Shown: positions 18,763 to 29,083, counted from the first letter of the stretch. The stretch is 64,000 nucleotides of DNA from Helicobacter sp. MIT 21-1697 (GCF_026241255.1 NZ_JAPHNC010000008.1:1-64000); one strand, 5' to 3'. The notes: generated from the sequence alone by a model not told the origin. Numbers and translations are program-made.

Positions 18763-18776
18763 TTTTTTTTTTTTTT
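18763..18776. repeat. T14 homopolymer in the promoter of the copper receptor
   Basis: Fourteen Ts lie immediately before TAATAAT (18779-18785), a plausible -10 box, 43 bases upstream of the receptor start codon. A length change would alter the spacing between upstream promoter elements and the -10 box, a known way to phase-vary transcription in Helicobacter. The switching itself is inferred. Confidence 0.6.
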
Positions 18777-18818
18777 GTAATAATGGCAAGAAATTTTGGC
18801 AGGGGCAGGGGAGTGTTT

Positions 18819-20867
18819 ATGAGCAAGATTTATGCTTCTATGGGAGCAGCTATGTTGTTAGGGACTTTTGTTTGTGCAGATACTTTATCAGAATCTGCTG
18901 CGAGTGAGCGAGCAAACACAAGCGGAGGCATAATTGAAAATAAACGCGTATTGCCCAAATCTGTGGTCAAGGCGGTTTTTAGCAAAGATTTACAATCTAC
19001 AACAAATATCACTTGGCAGGGCAAAGATACGATTTTGCACAGCGGTGATATAGCCAAATCAATGCTGCAAATACCCGGATTCTCTATGACGCGCAAAGGT
19101 GGTGGAGGAAGCGAGGTAATATTCCGCTCATCAGCTGCTTCAAGATTGCCTATTTTCTTAAATAGTGGCGTGCTCAATGGCGCGTGTGGTGGGCGTATGG
19201 ATACAACTACGACTTATATTTTTCCAGAAAATTACAATTCTATTACCTTTCTTAAAGGTCCTCAAGATGTGCGATATGGCGCACTTATAAGCGGTGGTTT
19301 GTTGTTTGAACGCGATATACTAAGGCTTGAGAAAGGAAGTTTTAATGCTGATGCAAGTGCAATGTATGGGAGTTTTCATCGTTTTGATATGAATGTAAAT
19401 GCTTTGGCTGGAGGGAAGTATGGCTCTTTGCAGGCGATAGTTTCACATTATGAATCTGCAGATTATCGCGCTGGAGATAACGCAATCGTGCATTCGGCTT
19501 ACAATAGAGAATCCGCAAGCATTATAGGCACACTCACGCCTACTTCAAGCACAGCGATTGAGTTTGATATTGATGTGGGGCGAGGCTGGGCTTCTTATGC
19601 AGATAGAGCAATGGACGCGAGGACATTTGATAGAATATCCTATAATCTTGCCTTGCAGCAGCATATTAATGATACTTTTGATAGGCTTGATGTGCGGCTT
19701 TGGCATAATGCCATAGATCATATTATGGATAATTTTTCACATCGCCCCCCAAAAGCTATGCCAAATGGGAATCTTTACAATATGAGTAACCCAAAACGCA
19801 CCAATACAGGCGGGAGGGTAGAGGGGAGATTCTATTTTGGGGAGAGCGTGGAGCTGTATGTAGGGAGTAATTATAACCACGATGCGCACGAGATTCGTAT
19901 GGGTGGTGGAGGGGCTTTACAAGATGCCAATAATGTGCTTTCCCAAAAATATAATCCAAATTTTACTTTTACAAACCTTGGGTTTTTCACGCAAGGGCAG
20001 TATCATTCACAATCAAACTTTGGCATAGCTTTTGGTGCAAGATATGATTATTTGACAACAGAGCGAAAGCAACGAGGAACAATGCAGAGTGCAGCAGAGG
20101 ATAAAAATAACCTCGCAAGTGCCTTTGTGCGTTATGAGCATTATTTGGATAAATCTACATTTTATGTGGGTGTTGGCACAGCACAAAGAGGAGCTGATTT
20201 TTGGGAAGTAAATAAGACAGGAGGAATGGCACTCAAGCCTGAAACAAATGTCCAACTTGATATAGGGCTTACCTATCAAGATAATGTGTTTAAGGGTAAG
20301 ATTTCAACTTATGCTTCGCATATTGCAAATTATATAGTGTTAGATTATACGCAAACAAATGTAGCGGCTTTTAATACTAATGCTATGCTTATGGGTGGAG
20401 AGATTGAGGCGGAGGCTATTGCTTGGGAGGTTTTGCATTTTTATAGCTCTCTTGCTTATACTTATGGTATGAATCTAAGTAGCCAACAAGGCTTGCAATC
20501 TCATTCGCCACTCCCACAAGTAGCGCCGCTTCAAGCGCAAGTCTCAAGCTTTTATGAAAGCGGTAATTGGCTTTTGCGCCTTGATGTCATAGCAAATGCG
20601 GCACAACACCGCTATGCGTTGAATTATGGTAATGTGATAGGACGCGATTATGGTAACTCTAAGGGTTTTGCGCTTTTAAATCTGTATGGTGGCTATAAGA
20701 GTAAATATTTTATGCTTCTTGCAGGAGTGGATAATCTCACAAATACGCTCTATGCGTATCATTTGTCTAAAAATGGCATAGATATTGGTGCGTTAAATAT
20801 CATTCCCACACAGAGAATCTATGAACCCGGACGAAGTATATGGGCAAAAATAAGAGTGTATTTTTAA
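18819..20867 (+). CDS. TonB-dependent copper receptor, OprC/NosA-like (682 aa)
   Basis: The start at 18819 (MSKIYASMGAAML) has GGGGAG upstream and begins a signal peptide ending at about FVCA; the in-frame upstream start lies over the T tract and is unlikely. The plug contains IPGFSMTRKGGGG, then ACGGRMD and TYIFPE near 130-140, and FLKGPQDVRYG, which match the OprC/NosA copper receptor family. The CGGRM Cys and Met correspond to the copper ligands known in OprC. The barrel follows, ending in Phe (IRVYF). It should import copper across the outer membrane with TonB energy. Expression is probably phase-variable through the T14 tract. Confidence 0.85.
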   Translation: MSKIYASMGAAMLLGTFVCADTLSESAASERANTSGGIIENKRVLPKSVVKAVFSKDLQSTTNITWQGKDTILHSGDIAKSMLQIPGFSMTRKGGGGSEVIFRSSAASRLPIFLNSGVLNGACGGRMDTTTTYIFPENYNSITFLKGPQDVRYGALISGGLLFERDILRLEKGSFNADASAMYGSFHRFDMNVNALAGGKYGSLQAIVSHYESADYRAGDNAIVHSAYNRESASIIGTLTPTSSTAIEFDIDVGRGWASYADRAMDARTFDRISYNLALQQHINDTFDRLDVRLWHNAIDHIMDNFSHRPPKAMPNGNLYNMSNPKRTNTGGRVEGRFYFGESVELYVGSNYNHDAHEIRMGGGGALQDANNVLSQKYNPNFTFTNLGFFTQGQYHSQSNFGIAFGARYDYLTTERKQRGTMQSAAEDKNNLASAFVRYEHYLDKSTFYVGVGTAQRGADFWEVNKTGGMALKPETNVQLDIGLTYQDNVFKGKISTYASHIANYIVLDYTQTNVAAFNTNAMLMGGEIEAEAIAWEVLHFYSSLAYTYGMNLSSQQGLQSHSPLPQVAPLQAQVSSFYESGNWLLRLDVIANAAQHRYALNYGNVIGRDYGNSKGFALLNLYGGYKSKYFMLLAGVDNLTNTLYAYHLSKNGIDIGALNIIPTQRIYEPGRSIWAKIRVYF

Positions 20868-20884
20868 GCACAACACGAAACCCA

Positions 20885-21343
20885 ATGACAAAAGCACGAT
20901 TAAAATTCAAACTAGAGAATCACGATTATTTGAATTTGGGCAGTAGTGTATTATTTGATATGCTAACCTTTAAAATTGATTTTGATAAAGAAGAGTTTTT
21001 AAGAATAATTAATGGTATGCGAGAAAATGTAGGTTTAGCTCCTATTGATTATGTATTGCCTGATAAGAATACAAGAGATAAAGAATCTATAATGCAAGAG
21101 ATAGAGAATCTCAATTTTATCACAAGTAAGCCTAGCTTTGGTGGAGTGCATCAATATTTAGTCAAAGGTAGGAATGCAAAACAAGAATTATACGAGGAAT
21201 TCTACAAGTATATATTCTACAATTATGAGTTATTAGATTTTACTTATTCAAACTATTATAAAAAGATAGTATGGAATGGTAGGCAGTATTGGATTATGAA
21301 TAGTGATATTAGGTATTCTAGTATTATTAATAGGAATATTTGA
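20885..21343 (+). CDS. Hypothetical protein, AT-rich (152 aa)
   Basis: The frame is open from 20840, but an ATG at 20885, 18 bases after the receptor stop, avoids overlap. No signal peptide, membrane segment or known motif is seen; the sequence is rich in Tyr, Phe, Asn and Lys. It may be cotranscribed with the copper receptor. Codon use is more AT-rich than that of its neighbours, so it could be a transferred gene or the surviving part of a longer one. No function can be given. Confidence 0.45.
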   Translation: MTKARLKFKLENHDYLNLGSSVLFDMLTFKIDFDKEEFLRIINGMRENVGLAPIDYVLPDKNTRDKESIMQEIENLNFITSKPSFGGVHQYLVKGRNAKQELYEEFYKYIFYNYELLDFTYSNYYKKIVWNGRQYWIMNSDIRYSSIINRNI

Positions 21344-21400
21344 TAAAATAATTACCTCTTGTTACTATTGAGTTACTTGTGCATATTACAATAGCATTTC

Positions 21401-21417
21401 AATAACAATTTGTTATT
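21401..21417. promoter_or_regulatory. Perfect palindrome upstream of ahpC, candidate PerR/Fur-type operator
   Basis: AATAACAA-T-TTGTTATT is a perfect 17-base palindrome ending 24 bases before the ahpC start codon. Fur-family repressors such as PerR bind AT-rich inverted repeats, and PerR regulates peroxide-stress genes in related bacteria. The match to PerR is inferred from gene context, not from a known H. hepaticus consensus. Confidence 0.5.
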
Positions 21418-21441
21418 AATATTTTTTATTAGGAGTTAAAT

Positions 21442-22038
21442 ATGTTAGTTACAAAGCCAGCACCAGATTTTACAGCAGAAGCGATTAAGGCAGATGGGAC
21501 TTTTGAGGATAGTTTTAACCTCTATAAAAACATCGGCAAAAATGGTGCAGTTGTATTTTTTTGGCCTAAGGATTTTACTTTTGTATGTCCAAGCGAGATT
21601 ATTGCTTTTGATAAACGCGTGAAAGATTTTGAAGCGCGTGGAGTAAAAGTGATTGGGGTATCTATTGATTCTAAAGAAGTGCATTTTGCGTGGAGAAATG
21701 TGCCCATAAATGAAGGAGGGATTGGTGCAGTAACATTTCCTATGGTATCTGATATTACAAAACAAATCTCTCGTGATTATGATGTGCTTTTTAATGGTGC
21801 AGTTGCACTTCGTGGTAGCTTCCTTATTGATAAAAATAAAGTAGTGCGCCACGCAGTGATTAATGACCTCCCACTTGGACGCAATGTTGATGAAATGATT
21901 CGTATGGTAGATGCGATGTTGTTTGTTGAAGAGCACGGCGAAGTGTGTCCTGCAGGTTGGAACAAGGGCGATGAGGGTATGAAAGCTAATGCTAAAGGCG
22001 TAGCAGAATACCTTGCTAAAAATGCCAATAAGCTCTAA
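21442..22038 (+). CDS. ahpC: Alkyl hydroperoxide reductase / 2-Cys peroxiredoxin AhpC (TsaA)
   Basis: 198-aa typical 2-Cys peroxiredoxin. The peroxidatic Cys is in FTFVCPSEI at about residue 49 and the resolving Cys in GEVCPAGW near 171. It reduces hydrogen peroxide, organic peroxides and peroxynitrite, in Helicobacter with thioredoxin as electron donor. AGGAGTTAA precedes the ATG. It stands as a single-gene unit between an upstream palindrome and a downstream terminator-like hairpin. Confidence 0.96.
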   Translation: MLVTKPAPDFTAEAIKADGTFEDSFNLYKNIGKNGAVVFFWPKDFTFVCPSEIIAFDKRVKDFEARGVKVIGVSIDSKEVHFAWRNVPINEGGIGAVTFPMVSDITKQISRDYDVLFNGAVALRGSFLIDKNKVVRHAVINDLPLGRNVDEMIRMVDAMLFVEEHGEVCPAGWNKGDEGMKANAKGVAEYLAKNANKL

Positions 22039-22047
22039 GATATGAGG

Positions 22048-22095
22048 CTTACCTTGCACTTTGTGCGAGGGTAGCTAAGCTACTTTTATTCTTTT
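22048..22095 (+). terminator. Terminator-like hairpin after ahpC
   Basis: A GC-containing imperfect stem (CTTACCTTGCAC - TTT - GTGCGAGGGTAG) is followed by a T-rich run (TACTTTTATTCTTTTATTTC) about 10 bases after the ahpC stop. It fits a Rho-independent terminator. Confidence 0.6.
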
Positions 22096-22309
22096 ATTTC
22101 TCCATTTTTTATCATTCTTTTTTTCTTACTCTTATTCAAAATCTCAAATAGAATATAAAAATATTGTGTTACAATTTTTCTATTTTTCAATAAAGTTTTA
22201 TCCAATAATTACTTTTTGTTGCATATATTTTTTTAGTATAAATATATGTTACCTTATTGCACAGAGTATTGAGCAACAAGGCTAACAAAAATAAATTAAG
22301 GAGGAGAGT

Positions 22310-22696
22310 ATGAAACTATCTGAAAAGCAGCAAAAAGCTCTTGTAAGGTTTAGCAATTTTATTTCTTTTAGAAACAAAATTTCGCTTATTCTATCACTCA
22401 TCATTTTGGTGTGTTATTATGTCTTTGTATTGGGAGTGGGACTTTTCCCTGAAGTGCTAGGCTATCGTTTAGGACCTAGCTCCATTACGCTTGGTATTCT
22501 TGCAGGAATCTTTCTCATTGCACTCTGTATTATCGCTACGGGACTTTATACATTCTTAGCAAATACTTATTTTGATAAAGATCAGAGTGAAATACTTGAG
22601 CAATTACAGGAAAACAATGTGATTGAATCGCTTAAGAGCGGTGAGATTGACTATAAAGAATATGGGCAAATCCATAGAGCAAAAAAGGAGGAATAA
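22310..22696 (+). CDS. DUF485-family small membrane protein
   Basis: 128-aa protein with two membrane segments (about 25-48 and 62-85) and a cytosolic C-terminal helix, the usual form of the DUF485 (YjcH-like) proteins that accompany acetate/pyruvate symporters. GGAGGAG precedes the start. The gene ends 3 bases before the symporter gene at 22700, so the two are an operon and probably form one transport unit. Confidence 0.85.
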   Translation: MKLSEKQQKALVRFSNFISFRNKISLILSLIILVCYYVFVLGVGLFPEVLGYRLGPSSITLGILAGIFLIALCIIATGLYTFLANTYFDKDQSEILEQLQENNVIESLKSGEIDYKEYGQIHRAKKEE

Positions 22697-22699
22697 TCA

Positions 22700-24343
22700 A
22701 TGAAAAAGCTTATTTTAAGTTTATTGAGCGTAAATTCGCTTTTTGGCGCATCTATTGATTTTGGCGGTGCAAAATCAGACCTTAATCCTATGGCAATAGG
22801 TATGTTTTTAGCCTTTGTGCTTGCGACTTTATTTATTACTTATCTCTCTAATAAAAAGAGTCAATCAGCAAGTGGATTCTATACTGCAGGTGGGAATATT
22901 ACAGGTATGCAAAATGGCATAGCTATTGCGGGCGATTATATGAGCGCAGCAAGCTTTTTGGGTATTACAGCTTTGGTTTTTACAAATGGTTTTGATGGGT
23001 TGATTTATTCTATTGGATTCTTAGTAGGGTGGCCTATCATTTTGTTTTTAATAGCTGAAAAATTCCGCAATCTTGGTAAATTCACTTTTGCCGATATTAC
23101 AGCTTATCGCTTAGATGCAAAGCCCATTCGTATTATTTCAGCTATTTCAGCCTTAAGCGTTATCGTGTTTTATTTGATTGCGCAAATGGTTGGAGCAGGG
23201 CAGCTCATACAGGTGCTTTTTGGTTTGCCTTATGGCGTGGCAGTAGTGCTTGTGGGAATCTTAATGATTTGCTATGTCGTTTTTGGTGGAATGCACGCAA
23301 CAACTTGGGTGCAAATTATTAAAGCGATTTTGCTTTTAGCAGGTGCGAGTTTTATGGCAATTATGATTTTGTATTTGACAAAATTTGATTTGCATAATTA
23401 TTTCTCTAAGGCAATTACTCATCACCCAAAAGGTGAAGCCATTATGTCGCCCGGAACATTTTTGCCTGATACAATTTCAGCAGTTTCTTTGGGACTTGCA
23501 TTGATGTTTGGCACAGCGGGATTGCCTCATATTTTAATGCGTTTTTTCACGGTTAAAGACGCTAAGGAAGCAAGAAAATCAGTATTTTATGCTACCGGCT
23601 TAATAGGATATTTTTATATTCTTACTTTTATCATTGGTTTTGGTGCAATAGCGCTTTTATATGGGCAGCCAGAATTTACAAATCCCGATGGTAGCTATAA
23701 TGGTCCTACAAATATGGTTGCTGTGAATCTCGCAGCCGTGCTTGGTGGAGACTTGTTTTTGGGCTTTATTTCGGCAGTGGCATTTGCTACGATTTTGGCG
23801 GTTGTTTCAGGATTGGCAATCTCTGGAGCAGGAGCGATTAGCCACGATTTGTTTGTAAATGTATGCAAAGATGGGAAATGCGACCCTACACTTGAAATGA
23901 GAGTAACTAAAATCGCTACAATTTGTATTGGTGTGTGTGCGATTGCACTTGGCATTGTTTTTGAAAAACAAAATGTTGCTTTTACCGTTGGACTTGCTTT
24001 TGCTATTGCTGCAAGTGTGAATTTTCCTATTTTGCTTTTGTGTATTTATTGGAAAAATCTCACAACAAAAGGCGCATTTTGGGGCGGATTATTAGGACTT
24101 GTAGTTGTGCTTACTCTTGTGATTCTAAGTCCTAGTATTTGGGTGAAGAGCTTTGGCTTTAAGAGTGCAATTTTCCCCTATGACCACCCTGCAATTTTCA
24201 CTATGCCACTTACTTTTATCGCAATTTTTATTATTTCAAAATTGGATAATTCCAAACGAGCAAAACTTGATAGAGCAGGTTTTGAAGCACAGGATTTCCG
24301 CGCACAAAGTGGTATAGGCGCAAGTGAGGCTGTGGCACATTAA
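22700..24343 (+). CDS. actP: Sodium:solute symporter, ActP-like (acetate/monocarboxylate)
   Basis: 547-aa SSS-family transporter of ActP size, with a cleavable-looking N-terminus and about 13 membrane segments. Family-like segments include [20 protein letters not shown] near 56 and AGAISHDLF near 375. ActP of E. coli carries acetate and glycolate; homologues next to DUF485 genes also carry pyruvate or propionate, so the exact substrate is open. Uptake of small organic acids would suit an asaccharolytic Helicobacter. Confidence 0.85.
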   Translation: MKKLILSLLSVNSLFGASIDFGGAKSDLNPMAIGMFLAFVLATLFITYLSNKKSQSASGFYTAGGNITGMQNGIAIAGDYMSAASFLGITALVFTNGFDGLIYSIGFLVGWPIILFLIAEKFRNLGKFTFADITAYRLDAKPIRIISAISALSVIVFYLIAQMVGAGQLIQVLFGLPYGVAVVLVGILMICYVVFGGMHATTWVQIIKAILLLAGASFMAIMILYLTKFDLHNYFSKAITHHPKGEAIMSPGTFLPDTISAVSLGLALMFGTAGLPHILMRFFTVKDAKEARKSVFYATGLIGYFYILTFIIGFGAIALLYGQPEFTNPDGSYNGPTNMVAVNLAAVLGGDLFLGFISAVAFATILAVVSGLAISGAGAISHDLFVNVCKDGKCDPTLEMRVTKIATICIGVCAIALGIVFEKQNVAFTVGLAFAIAASVNFPILLLCIYWKNLTTKGAFWGGLLGLVVVLTLVILSPSIWVKSFGFKSAIFPYDHPAIFTMPLTFIAIFIISKLDNSKRAKLDRAGFEAQDFRAQSGIGASEAVAH

Positions 24344-24396
24344 GTGTAGAAAATAAGGCGAGAAAGAATCTTTATTGAGAAATGAATGAGAGTTTA

Positions 24397-24416
24397 AAGC
24401 TCCCTTATGGGAGCTT
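24397..24416 (+). terminator. Perfect hairpin after the symporter gene
   Basis: AAGCTCCC-TTAT-GGGAGCTT is a perfect 8-bp stem with a 4-base loop, 54 bases after the actP stop. No strong T run follows directly, so termination may be partial or bidirectional with the convergent uvrB gene. Confidence 0.6.
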
Positions 24417-24552
24417 GGCTATATATTGGTATTTTTAGCATTAAGCTTTATAAGCTGTTGGTGAATATCAATAAACACAAAAAGCAAGTAAAAGCTCATA
24501 GCGTTTTTTTGAATCTGGCACTTTTTGTTACATAAATTTCAGTAGAAAGTTT

Positions 24553-26529
24553 TTACATCGTGCGGATTCTAGCAATTTCATCTCTTAATCTTGCTGCTTC
24601 CTCAAACTCAAGTGCTTTAGCTGCTTGGTGCATTTTGACATTGAGATCTTTAATAATACTTTCGCGCTCACTTTTTGGAATCTTTTTACTTCCTTTTTCA
24701 TAGAGCCTACTTAAACCACTAGATTCTATTTTAAGCTCTTGTTCTACATTTCTTTGCACAGATTTTGGCGTAATGTTGTGTTGTTTATTAAATGCTTCTT
24801 GCTTGGCGCGGCGATAATCTGTAATCTCAAAGGCTCTTTGCATTGAGCTTGTGATTTTTTTGGCATATAAAATCACTTTTCCCTCCACATTACGCGCAGC
24901 TCTACCCATTGTTTGTATAAGGCTTGTTTCAGAGCGCAAAAATCCCTCTTTATCTGCGTCCATAATGGCAATCAAGCTTACTTCGGGCAAATCAAGCCCC
25001 TCACGCAAGAGATTGATACCAATAAGCACATCAAACTCTCCAAGTCTTAGGGCGCGTATGAGGTGATTGCGTTCAATAGCGTCAATATCGCTGTGCATAT
25101 AGCGCACTTTTATGCCAAATTCTGCGTAATATTTGCTTAGCTCTTCTGCCATTTTTTTTGTCAGCGTAGTGATAAGCACACGTTGATTTTTAGCAATTCT
25201 TGCTTTAATTTCATCATATAAATCAAGCACAGCATTATCAGTATCTCGCACTTCATAGAGAGGGTCAAGTAGCCCTGTGGGGCGAATAATTTGTTCTGCA
25301 ATATGTGCTTGACTAAGCTCTAATTCTCTCTGTGCAGGTGTAGCGGAGACAAAAAGAAAATGAGGTGCTTTTGTGATAAATTCATCAAAGCGCAAGGGAC
25401 GATTATCAAGTGCGCTTGGCAAACGGAATCCATATTCTACAAGCACTTCTTTGCGACTTCTATCTCCTGCATACATACCGCCAAATTGTGGCAAACTCAC
25501 GTGAGATTCATCAACGATGAGAAGATAAGGCTTACCCTTTTGCTCAAAATAATCAAGGAGTGAATAAGGCGTCTCACCTGCCTTCTTGCCTGTGAGATGA
25601 CGCGCATAATTTTCAATCCCTTTGCAAATCCCTGATTCTTTTATCATTTCTAAATCAAACTCTGTGCGGGTTTTAAGCCGTTGATATTCAATATGTTTAT
25701 CTTGCGCAATAAATTCCTCAAGGCGATACTCAAGTTCAGATTCTATATCTTTAATCGCTCTCTCAAGCCTTTGTGCGCCTACGATAAATTGATTTGCTGC
25801 ATAGAGGACAAAAGATTCTAATTGCGTAAGGGCTGTGCGTTCTAGCGAATCAAATACGCTCATACGTTCAATTTCATCGCCAAAAAACTCAATGCGGATA
25901 AACTCTCTTTCATTATATGCAGGAAAAATATCAATGACTTCCCCATTTACACGGAAGTTTCCACGTTCAAAAATGGTGTCATTGCGCGTATAGCCCATAT
26001 CTACAAGTTTTAAAAGAAGTGATTTTTGAGGTTCTTCTTGTCCGATTTCAAATTTGTGAATCATCGTAAGATATTCCGCTGGGTTTCCTAAACCATAGTT
26101 TGCCGATACACTTGCTACGACAATAATATCATCATAGGCTAAAAGTGAGGTTGTAGCCGAGAGACGCAGTCGCTCCAAATCTTCATTGATACTAGAATCT
26201 TTTTCAATAAACAAATCGCGGCGGGGTATATAGGCTTCTGGCTGGTAATAATCAAAATGTGAGATAAAGTATTCAACGTGATTTTTAGGGAAGAAACCAC
26301 GAAATTCGCTGTAAAGTTGTGCTGCAAGGGTTTTATTATGTGTCATAATGAGTGTGGGGATATTCAGATGAGCGATGATATTTGCCATCGTGTAAGTTTT
26401 ACCACTTCCTGTAACACCCACAAGTGTGGTGTATTGCGCACCATTACGAATAAATTGTGTGATGTGTTTAATGGCTTGGGGTTGGTCTCCTGCGGGCGCA
26501 AATTGAGAATCTAAGATAAATTTTCCCAT
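24553..26529 (-). CDS. uvrB: Excinuclease ABC subunit B (UvrB)
   Basis: The ATG at 26529 ([10 protein letters not shown]) is preferred to the upstream GTG because GGAG lies 10 bases before it. The 658-aa protein has Walker [14 protein letters not shown] near 37, the damage-contact beta-hairpin region [13 protein letters not shown]-type helicase motifs including [10 protein letters not shown], and a C-terminal UVR motif ([15 protein letters not shown]) that binds UvrC/UvrA. It acts in nucleotide excision repair. Confidence 0.97.
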   Translation of the reverse strand: MGKFILDSQFAPAGDQPQAIKHITQFIRNGAQYTTLVGVTGSGKTYTMANIIAHLNIPTLIMTHNKTLAAQLYSEFRGFFPKNHVEYFISHFDYYQPEAYIPRRDLFIEKDSSINEDLERLRLSATTSLLAYDDIIVVASVSANYGLGNPAEYLTMIHKFEIGQEEPQKSLLLKLVDMGYTRNDTIFERGNFRVNGEVIDIFPAYNEREFIRIEFFGDEIERMSVFDSLERTALTQLESFVLYAANQFIVGAQRLERAIKDIESELEYRLEEFIAQDKHIEYQRLKTRTEFDLEMIKESGICKGIENYARHLTGKKAGETPYSLLDYFEQKGKPYLLIVDESHVSLPQFGGMYAGDRSRKEVLVEYGFRLPSALDNRPLRFDEFITKAPHFLFVSATPAQRELELSQAHIAEQIIRPTGLLDPLYEVRDTDNAVLDLYDEIKARIAKNQRVLITTLTKKMAEELSKYYAEFGIKVRYMHSDIDAIERNHLIRALRLGEFDVLIGINLLREGLDLPEVSLIAIMDADKEGFLRSETSLIQTMGRAARNVEGKVILYAKKITSSMQRAFEITDYRRAKQEAFNKQHNITPKSVQRNVEQELKIESSGLSRLYEKGSKKIPKSERESIIKDLNVKMHQAAKALEFEEAARLRDEIARIRTM

Positions 26530-26597
26530 TTTATCCACACTCCTTGAGATTTTGTGTTAAAATTATAATCTATTTTTCACAACCAAAGGATTGTAAA

Positions 26598-26819
26598 ATG
26601 AGTAGCGTAATGGAAAAACTCTCCCAAAAAATTGAAGAAATGCTCTCAAAAATTGCCCATCAAAAAGAAGAAATAGAATCTTTACATCTTGAAATTTCTT
26701 CGCTCAAAGCACAAAATGAAGCTAAAGACAGCCAAATCTCTAACTTATATGAAGAAATTGCCTCTAAAGACAGAGGCTTTGAAAACCTTTTTGCTAAAAT
26801 TGATGAAGGGCTCAAATAA
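26598..26819 (+). CDS. Small coiled-coil protein upstream of priA (73 aa)
   Basis: AAAGGA precedes the ATG at 26598. The whole protein is a charged heptad-repeat coiled coil (KLSQKIEEMLSKI, then ISSLKAQNEAKDSQI). The stop overlaps the start of the next gene (TAATG). Size and structure recall ZapB-like division proteins, but coiled coils match many things, so this is only a suggestion. Probable operon with 26819 and priA. Confidence 0.65.
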   Translation: MSSVMEKLSQKIEEMLSKIAHQKEEIESLHLEISSLKAQNEAKDSQISNLYEEIASKDRGFENLFAKIDEGLK

Positions 26820-27085
26820 TGACGCACGAAAGCCTTGAAATAGTGCTGAATGGCAAACGTTATATGATTTCCCTTGATTGCTTACACGATGAGGTGAGAG
26901 AGAAACTTAAAGAGCTCTCTGCCCAAAAAATTGAGCCACTCACCCTCTTGAAACTCTATATCACTAAGGCTCAAGAATATGCCCTTATCTGCCAATCACT
27001 TGAAAATCTCTATAAAAGTCTTGAAAATGTAGAGATGCCTACTCCGCATACAAGTGTGGAGATTCACGCCATAGGGAATCTGTGA
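26819..27085 (+). CDS. Hypothetical small protein, possibly ZapA-like (88 aa)
   Basis: It starts with a beta hairpin-like SLEIVLNGKRYMISLD followed by two long helices, a layout similar to the FtsZ-associated ZapA (short beta part, then coiled-coil helix). Sequence identity to ZapA cannot be judged here. It overlaps the coiled-coil gene upstream and its TGA overlaps the GTG start of priA, so all three genes are translationally coupled. Confidence 0.6.
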   Translation: MTHESLEIVLNGKRYMISLDCLHDEVREKLKELSAQKIEPLTLLKLYITKAQEYALICQSLENLYKSLENVEMPTPHTSVEIHAIGNL

Positions 27086-29028
27086 ATTATTACCTTATAG
27101 CTCCGATTGGACTAAAATCTCCACCACTTGTTTATGAGTGCGCAGAGGAATGTGCCAAAGAGAGCATTTGTTCTATTGTTGTGCGTGGCAAAGCTTATCT
27201 TGGTGTCATATTACAATCGCTTGATAAACCTTCTTTTGAATGCAAAATCGCACATAAAATGATAGATTGTTTTTTGCCTCATCAGATACTTTTAGCTTCA
27301 TTTGTTGCACAATATTACTGCGTAGGTTTAGGGGAAAGTTACGGGCTTTTTATCCCCCAAGAGTGTAGCGGTGAGGAGGTTAAGAATGAGGAAAACAAGG
27401 ATAAGCAAAAAGAAAATGAGAATCTTGCAAGGTTAGCCTTTGAACTTAAAACTTTAAGCAAAGCACAAAATGAAGCTCTCACATTTTTATCATCTCATAC
27501 TAATCCTTTACTTTTTGGCGATACAGGAAGCGGAAAAACAGAAATATATATTCATCTCATCGCCCATACGCTTGCCAAAGCCCAAAATGCACTTTTTTTA
27601 ATGCCAGAAATTGCGCTTACTCCCCAAATAGAATCTCGTCTTAGGGAAGTATTTGGCGATGTAGTAGGAATCTGGCATAGTAAAATCACTCCTGCACAAA
27701 AAAGAAAACTTCTTCTTGCTTTATATAATGGCACGATACGCATAATTGCAGGAGCAAGGAGTGCGTTATTTTTGCCTATAAGAGAGCTTGGGCTAATTAT
27801 TGTTGATGAAGAACACGATGATGCTTATAAATCTCAAAGCTCACCGCATTATAATGCGCGTGATATGGCACTTTATCTTGGGAGCAAAACACATATCAAG
27901 GTTGTTTTAGGTTCGGCAACACCAAGCGTGGTAAGCTATCATAATGCGAGCAAACAAGGTAGTGTATATCGCTTGAAAGGACGATATTTTACTTCACATA
28001 AATCTATTCGTATTGTTGCTCAAAATGCACAAATAGCACATACACAAACAGAATCTGCACCTATTGATGAAGAACTTGTAGTAAAAATCAAAGAAAAACT
28101 TGAACATAATGAGCAAGCCATTGTATTTATCCCTACGCGTGCGCATTATAAGATGCTTGTATGTAGCGAATGTGGAAGCGGGGTAGAATGTGCATTTTGT
28201 TCAGTGAATATGTCTTTACATCTTGATAAAAATGCACTTATTTGTCACTATTGTCATTGGAGCACACCTATTCCTTCAATATGTCCTCAATGCAAGAGCG
28301 AGAGTTTGTGCTCTCATCGTATTGGCACTGCTCAAGTTGCACAAGCCTTACAAAATGCACTTCCGAATGCAAAAATTACACTTTTTGATAGGGATAATAT
28401 CACTACGCATACAAAATTAAAGACAATACTGCAAAAATTTAATGATGGCAAGATTGATGTGCTTGTTGGCACGCAAATGTTAAGCAAAGGACACGACTAT
28501 CATCGTGTGAATCTTGCGATAATACTAGGTATTGATTATGTGCTCAAAGGAAGTGATTATCGCTGCAATGAACGGGCGATAAGTTTATTGCACCAAATCG
28601 CAGGGCGCAGCGGGCGTAAATATGATGGTGAAGTATATGTTCAAAGTGCTAATGGTATGTTTTTGGAGCAGTTTTTAGGAGATTATGAGGATTTTTTACA
28701 TTATGAATTGCGCAACCGCCCACATCTTTATCCACCTTATCAGAGGTTGGCTACACTTACTTTTTCGCATAAGATAGAATCTAAAGCGTTGAATGCTATG
28801 CAAAATGTGCGAGACATACTTTTAAAAAGTGGTTTGGGCGAGGTAGAGATTGTGGGAGATTGCAAAGCATTGGTAGAGCGACTTTATAATAAATATCGCT
28901 TTGTATTATTGCTTCGCTCATCTTCTACGCGCGCACTTTTAGAGGTATTGCATTATCTCAATGCCCATATTCATCAAGAATTAAAGCGTATGTATGAAAT
29001 TGATATTGACCCTTTAAATATAGTGTAG
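27082..29028 (+). CDS. priA: Primosomal protein N' (PriA helicase)
   Basis: 648-aa protein starting with GTG that overlaps the previous stop (GTGA). Motifs: Walker A GDTGSGKTEIYIH near 148, DEEH box IIVDEEHDDAYK, GSATPS, and a Cys-rich zinc insert (CSECGSGVECAFC ... CHYCHWSTPIPSICPQC) near 360-405. PriA restarts collapsed replication forks. It is somewhat short compared with E. coli PriA (732), as in other Helicobacter. Confidence 0.96.
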   Translation: MNYYLIAPIGLKSPPLVYECAEECAKESICSIVVRGKAYLGVILQSLDKPSFECKIAHKMIDCFLPHQILLASFVAQYYCVGLGESYGLFIPQECSGEEVKNEENKDKQKENENLARLAFELKTLSKAQNEALTFLSSHTNPLLFGDTGSGKTEIYIHLIAHTLAKAQNALFLMPEIALTPQIESRLREVFGDVVGIWHSKITPAQKRKLLLALYNGTIRIIAGARSALFLPIRELGLIIVDEEHDDAYKSQSSPHYNARDMALYLGSKTHIKVVLGSATPSVVSYHNASKQGSVYRLKGRYFTSHKSIRIVAQNAQIAHTQTESAPIDEELVVKIKEKLEHNEQAIVFIPTRAHYKMLVCSECGSGVECAFCSVNMSLHLDKNALICHYCHWSTPIPSICPQCKSESLCSHRIGTAQVAQALQNALPNAKITLFDRDNITTHTKLKTILQKFNDGKIDVLVGTQMLSKGHDYHRVNLAIILGIDYVLKGSDYRCNERAISLLHQIAGRSGRKYDGEVYVQSANGMFLEQFLGDYEDFLHYELRNRPHLYPPYQRLATLTFSHKIESKALNAMQNVRDILLKSGLGEVEIVGDCKALVERLYNKYRFVLLLRSSSTRALLEVLHYLNAHIHQELKRMYEIDIDPLNIV

Positions 29029-29083
29029 AGGTAGTTTAGCTATAATAAAATATTGTGTAAGATACAGAATAAAAGGAGAGTAA

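Noticed and set aside
21445-22059. Minus-strand open frame of 204 codons over ahpC
   Set aside because: It mirrors ahpC codons; the real peroxiredoxin has both catalytic Cys motifs on the plus strand.
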